Assembly (NCBI GenBank): GCA_946807835.1
Contig: OX327697.1
Span: 17,494,001-17,558,000 of the forward strand
Direction: 5' to 3'
DNA from: Ailanthus altissimus
Taxonomy: Eukaryota; Streptophyta; Magnoliopsida; Sapindales; Simaroubaceae
Length of the DNA: 64,000 bases
In this document: positions 59,852-64,000 of the stretch, in pieces
How positions within the stretch are numbered: the first letter of the stretch is position 1
Layout of the letters: every line of letters starts with the position of its first letter
The notes under the pieces: model-generated
What the model was told of the DNA's origin: nothing
Database searches by the model: none
Seen by the model: only the letters and a program-made list of their open reading frames with translations
Program-made: the position numbers and the translations under genes

Positions 59852-60804
59852 TGTGGATATCAAACCATGCACTTCAATTTGACACCCCTATTACATCAAC
59901 TAACCAACAGCCTTGATACTCCTTTTATTCTATGCGCAGCGAAAAACTATAACTCACATCATAAGTAAGAACACATAATATTAACATACCAATAAAGATA
60001 AAAAAAAACAAACCAATTAATAAGACACAAGATATACTTGGTTCGGCCCAAAATTTCTTACGTCCACAGAGGATTTATGATCCAGCTTCTTATTAATGAT
60101 ATAGATCACTAAGTATCTTCTTACATCATCAATAATCCCACAAGACTTCTTAATATCTCCCATAGAGACCTCTAAGTATCTACCATTGATCACCATGACT
60201 TCTCAATACCTCTTAGTATCTCCTCATAAGAGATTTTTACAAGGAACACAAGAATAGCCCGAGCATCTAAGCCAAAAGGATCTATGGTGTTTCTCTTTTA
60301 TTCACTCAAAAAAAGTAAAGAAAAAACACTCCCCAAAGGTTACACCCTAGTGTACCACACACTTAATGCTTACCTAGCTCCTCTATTCTCTCTTATGGTT
60401 ACATTTTGAAACCTTAGATGCTTAATCTTAAACAAATGGTTTTAAAATATTTATATAAGGTGTATTTCGTGCCTACTAACCCTATTCCTTATTGAAGTAA
60501 AAGTCCACTTGTTTTGGAAGTTCAAAACTTTCTAAAACTCGAAATCCCGAACAAAAATGAACATCCTGACGTGGCTGGGCGTTGTGGCTCTCAGCCTTGG
60601 GCGCCGCGGCGCTGGCAGCTTCTCTCGCGATTTCTTCGTTTCTTTCACATTTTTAAGTCCCGTTTCACTTCCCCCTTTGTGTCTCACACGTCCTAGACTT
60701 CTCCATACGTGTCCCACACGTTCTAGACTTCTTGTGACTCTTCACTTTGGTATTTATCTCAATTCTTGTCCAACCAAGATTGTTGAATCACCAATTTTTC
60801 AACA
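59852..60804 (-). mobile_element. Copia-2 5' LTR
   Basis: On the minus strand starts TGTTGAAAAATTGGTGATTC and ends ...GATATCCACA, followed by the primer site. Length is 953 bp. U3 has a GC tract (60577-60625, GGCGCCGCGGCGCTGGCAGC) and a TATA box CTTATATAAATA at 60448-60459. Placement in copia rests on the primer site and ends; no copia protein is visible. Short open frames over the GC tract on both strands (60514-60880) are not coding. Confidence 0.8.
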
Positions 60805-61954
60805 AATATGCCCATCAACCGTTGAAAGGCAAAAAGACACTAAGAATGTGAGTATTAAGGTATGGATGAGACAAAGTTAGGAGCTCATCTTTGTAAATTA
60901 GTGCCTATGAAAAGTGATGAAACCCTTAAAGGTTGGCATATGTAATGATGAGCACGGGAGTCATAATTTGTGATGGGAGACATTACTCTCCCAAAAGGCT
61001 TTCCATAAAAAGCATTCTCACACTGATATAGGTGTCAGTGTAAGGGAAGTTTAGAAGTTGAAAGGCTTGAAATTGGCTTAAACGATATAAAAAAGCCCAA
61101 TCTTTTTTACTCCCCTCTAACAATGATGGGGTTGGTATCAAAGTTGGCCCTCTTGGAATCAAATTTCCTTATCAATTTCCTCATGGGTTTTAAAGCCCAA
61201 AAATAATTGATTATAGTAAAAGTAAGATTATAACAAGAAAAGACATCATAGAAACAAATAAAGTATAAAGAGTGCATCATGTGGTTCATCAAGGAGATTC
61301 CTTGAAGCAAAGAGAAACCATTCGAATGGGTTTGCAATGGGGAAAACCCTATATAGTATCCAAAAACTCAAGGCTCATAGGCAGAATAAAGGTGGAAGCA
61401 TTCAAAATGACACCTAAACAATGGTATTTCTACTTTATATACCTTTTAAGAATTTTTCTTTTCATCATCAGTTGGGAACGACCTAATACCATATCAAAAG
61501 GAATCCCAAAAGAAATTATCAATTCCTTCATAATAAAGTTGTCTAAACTCTTAATCATATTTACTTTTCTTTTTTAATATAAAATGGGAAGGTAAGTCTT
61601 TTTAGAAGTAGAAGATGAAAAAAAAAAAGGCTTAGGGATTAAGAAAACTTTGATTTTTACTAAAGAATGTAAAATGGATATGAAAATATGGTTAGAGGGA
61701 ATTTATAGTTTGGAAAAGCTACATATTATCAAGCGAGAGAGGAAACGTTTGTTAGTATTCGATTCGAAGAGATGCGACATCCACCGACAATACAGAGGTG
61801 AGAGAAATGGTAAAGTTAAAACGTAAAATACAACACGTGGCATTTGTAGATTGAGAGAAAGTGAAGAAATGTACTCTTAGAACCATCCAATAAACGGTCA
61901 TGATTCTTCACTTATCAGCATCTGTTCAGATCAAATCTAGCCTATTCAATTAGC
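60805..61954. other. Unassigned, possible second primer-site-like sequence at 61128
   Basis: Contains TTGGTATCAAAGTTGG on the plus strand (61128-61143), like a diverged tRNA-Met primer site, following TCTAACAATGATGG. A decayed plus-strand copia LTR could end near 61123, but I cannot define its start. The 101-codon opening at 61272-61577 has no domain. Confidence 0.35.
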
Positions 61955-63020
61955 CTATTGCCACCTATCCAGCTCTAACAGTAGGAAATAGGCCCAAAGG
62001 TCTGTGTAGATATGTCAACACTGGATCTTTTCCCTTGGCGAGCACCCTTGTGGATGCATTTGAACTTGATTTCATCCAATAAAATAATTTCAACATACTT
62101 CAAAGGGGATACGCTAGATCCAATAGCTAAGAAGCGAGTGCGCCCCTACAGCTGAGGGGATTTGAGGGAAGGACTCCATTTTTACCTCTAAATCCCTTTT
62201 TATAAAAGGAAAAATTCTCTCATGCTCCACATAAAATCACCTACTCATTTACTGTTCTAAAATATTATTTTAGACTCAAATTTGGCTACTATTTTATTAA
62301 ATTAACCATATTTTTTCAACAACCAAACATCAATTTTACTTCTTATTTCTCCTCAATTTTTTCTTTTTTCTCTCACTTAGTAGGTAAACGAAGACACTCT
62401 GATCTCTTGGAAGCGATACAATAAGGATCTAAAGCTCTTTGGCCGAAAGTGTATTAATTTGAAGAACTTCATTTAATACGAAGAAGATAAAATATTATTA
62501 AATATATTTGATTGAATATTATTTTGAAATTTACAAAGGTGTATAATAAAAATTGATTTTTAATATTTATTAAATAAATGTGTGAAATAGTAGGGTGATA
62601 AAAGTATATTTTAGGGTACAAATAGTCTCAATTTCTTTTTAACTAATATAACTTTACAATTTAATATTAAATTTACTTAAACTATTTAATTAACAAAAAA
62701 AATAAATAAATAAACTTATCTTAAATATAGTGAATGACGTAAATCATAAGTACTTTCAAATAGTTAAAGGAGTGGAGAAGAGGAAGCTGAAGCATGCTGA
62801 GTTAATAGTAACTAATCACTACGAAACGGGCCTATGCTCTGTTTACCTCATTTTGAGGCAAGTCATCAACAAAAATAATTAATTAATTAATAAATAAAAA
62901 GAAAAAACCTTTACTGCATCTGCATCTACATCTCCGAAGGTTTTTCACATATTCAAGAGATATGATGTTTCTCTTTAGAGGTTTAAGTTCAAATTCTTCC
63001 TTTTCATATAAAAAATAATT
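61955..63020 (+). repeat. Repeat F, copy 2 (uninterrupted)
   Basis: Colinear with 47600-47778 plus 49141-50020. It preserves the empty site GAAGCGAGTGCGCCCC where Gypsy-C inserted in copy 1. Also keeps GGGTACAAATAGTC...CAATTT, GTGAATGACGTAAAT and the final AAGTTCAAATTCTTCC. Termini undefined. Confidence 0.8.
61980..62140 (-). pseudogene. Conserved reading frame in Repeat F, copy 2
   Basis: Open minus-strand frame: TRFLAIGSS, LLDEIKFKCIHKG, RQGKRSSVDISTQTF. Aligns residue for residue with 47609-47781 at roughly half identity. No family recognised. Confidence 0.35.
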
Positions 63021-64000
63021 TTAAAAAATTGCAATGAATTTGTTGAGTGTGGATCTAACCTTATTTTGCATTTTTCAATAAATGAAGGTGCTTATTGCAA
63101 TAATATAAGAGTTTAGAATAAAGATTTTCTCTACGTTCATATAAAAAATGTTTTCTTTTATTTTTTTACTTTTTTAATAAGAGTTTGATTGAAACATACG
63201 ATAGTATTTGGAGCTTTAGTTATTGGTTTGTATTTTTTTTATTAACCTAATTTTATGAGATTTAACCCTTTTGGAGTAACGGTCTTCCAAATGGGAATAG
63301 TCGTAAACTCTATATGTTTGGCCTCCCACGTTATTGCTAAAAAAGGGAGCTAGTCACCGACCATTGACAATCACCGCTATTGCAATGCTGAATTAATTTA
63401 AAATTAATATTATTGAATTTAAATTTTCATGATTTACATAATAATAAAATTTATTTGTTCAATAGAATATTAAAGAGGAGTAAAAAATAGAGAGAATAGT
63501 GCCGGTCACCGTAATGATGCCGTTTAGGTAAAAGTTCACCACCATTAATATTGTAGTTGTCGGTCAGTTATTTATCTAATGGTGGTGGCGGTGTACCTCC
63601 ACTTGATATTGTTTAATAATGCTGTTACAGTGGCAGTTATCTTTTTATCCACTTTTGACACTTCTTCAGTGTATCATTGACAAAAAAAAATTCACGATCA
63701 CATATATCATGAAAAATTAAGTTTGGTGGTGTCAATTTTGAGTCATTTCGCACCTAACACTTATCATTAGTGATCAGCAATGACAACGACTACCGGCATC
63801 GTCGAATAGGTGGGTAGTTGCCTTGTTTTTTATTTTATGTTTTATTTAATTTAATTTATTTTTAAAATATTTTATTAAAATATAATCCAACTATTAAATT
63901 ATAATTATACTAAATTTAATTTAATTAATATATTTATAAATCGTACTAATTAGTAAAAGTAATTAATGAATTTCTATTGTATATTAATTTAAGTTCAACT
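63021..64000. other. Unassigned AT-rich DNA to the window end
   Basis: Contains a few CACCG/CGGTCACC-type islands (63351-63385, 63500-63610, 63760-63810) in AT-rich sequence. No frame, LTR or terminal repeat recognised. Confidence 0.45.

Noticed and set aside
60514..60880. Open frames on both strands around a GC island
   Set aside because: GC-rich U3 tract of the Copia-2 LTR. Composition explains the openness.
61272..61577. 101-codon plus-strand open frame
   Set aside because: Ends in a low-complexity hydrophobic run (I/L/F), typical of AT-rich chance openings. No upstream or downstream gene signals.
1..64000. Bacterial-type features (operons, Shine-Dalgarno sites, CRISPR arrays, attachment sites), tRNA and rRNA genes
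   Set aside because: None seen. Plant LTR retrotransposons and CACTA elements throughout show the window is plant nuclear DNA.

Overview
This is a gene-poor, AT-rich stretch of plant nuclear DNA, very probably pericentromeric or other heterochromatin. The evidence is a dense, nested pile of decayed plant transposable elements: Ty1/copia, Ty3/gypsy of Athila, Tat and chromovirus type, and a CACTA (En/Spm) DNA transposon with TNP2 transposase. I found no intact host gene, tRNA, rRNA or organellar segment, and nothing bacterial. The long open stretches are either remnants of transposon proteins full of stops or chance openings in LTRs. The species cannot be named; a eudicot is a reasonable guess.

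Family labels used below are mine. Copia-1: LTR beginning TGTTRRA, with an iterated leader motif. Copia-2: 0.95 kb LTR with a tRNA-Met primer site. Gypsy-A, -B, -C and -E: Athila-type LTRs beginning TGAT; B is tied to an Athila gag. Gypsy-D: long LTR beginning TGTAATAA, followed by chromovirus-like gag. Gypsy-G: 2.76 kb Tekay/Del-like LTR. Repeat F: a dispersed non-LTR repeat present twice.

Layout. 1-4170 is a Copia-1 element missing its 5' LTR (leader, gag, integrase, RT/RNase H, stub of 3' LTR). 4171-6420 is unassigned. 6421-8616 is a minus-strand Gypsy-B 3' end with a C14/G14 polypurine tract. 8617-15 kb is a Gypsy-D LTR carrying a nested Gypsy-E LTR, then gag interrupted by a solo Gypsy-A LTR. 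16.3-17.6 kb is a Gypsy-E LTR; 17.9-20.8 kb is a broken element-associated coiled-coil gene. 20.9-21.3 kb is a Copia-1 leader fragment. 21.5-24.4 kb holds two minus-strand Gypsy-D LTR pieces around a Tat integrase remnant. 24.5-28.2 kb is an Athila element (5' LTR, gag, protease) on the minus strand. 28.4-30.1 kb is a solo Copia-1 LTR. 30.1-32.1 kb is a Tat-type gag remnant with a nearly perfect 236 bp inverted duplication. 32.1-36.7 kb is a minus-strand Copia-1 5' half (LTR, primer site, leader, gag). 37.3-46.9 kb carries CACTA termini, a solo Copia-1 LTR and a TNP2 transposase remnant. 47.6-50.0 kb is Repeat F with a solo Gypsy-C LTR inside. 50.3-57.8 kb is one Copia-1 LTR split by three later solo-LTR insertions. 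58-61 kb has an unidentified minus-strand remnant and Copia-2; 62-63 kb is the second Repeat F copy, without the LTR.

Seven solo LTRs have recognisable 5 bp target-site duplications (five perfect, two imperfect). No element keeps both LTRs, so unequal recombination and deletion have shaped the region. The patterns most worth following are the 236 bp foldback, a GC-rich cassette upstream of the TATA box in several unrelated LTR families, the fixed-spacing four-fold leader motif of Copia-1, and the three-fold nested LTR at 50-58 kb.
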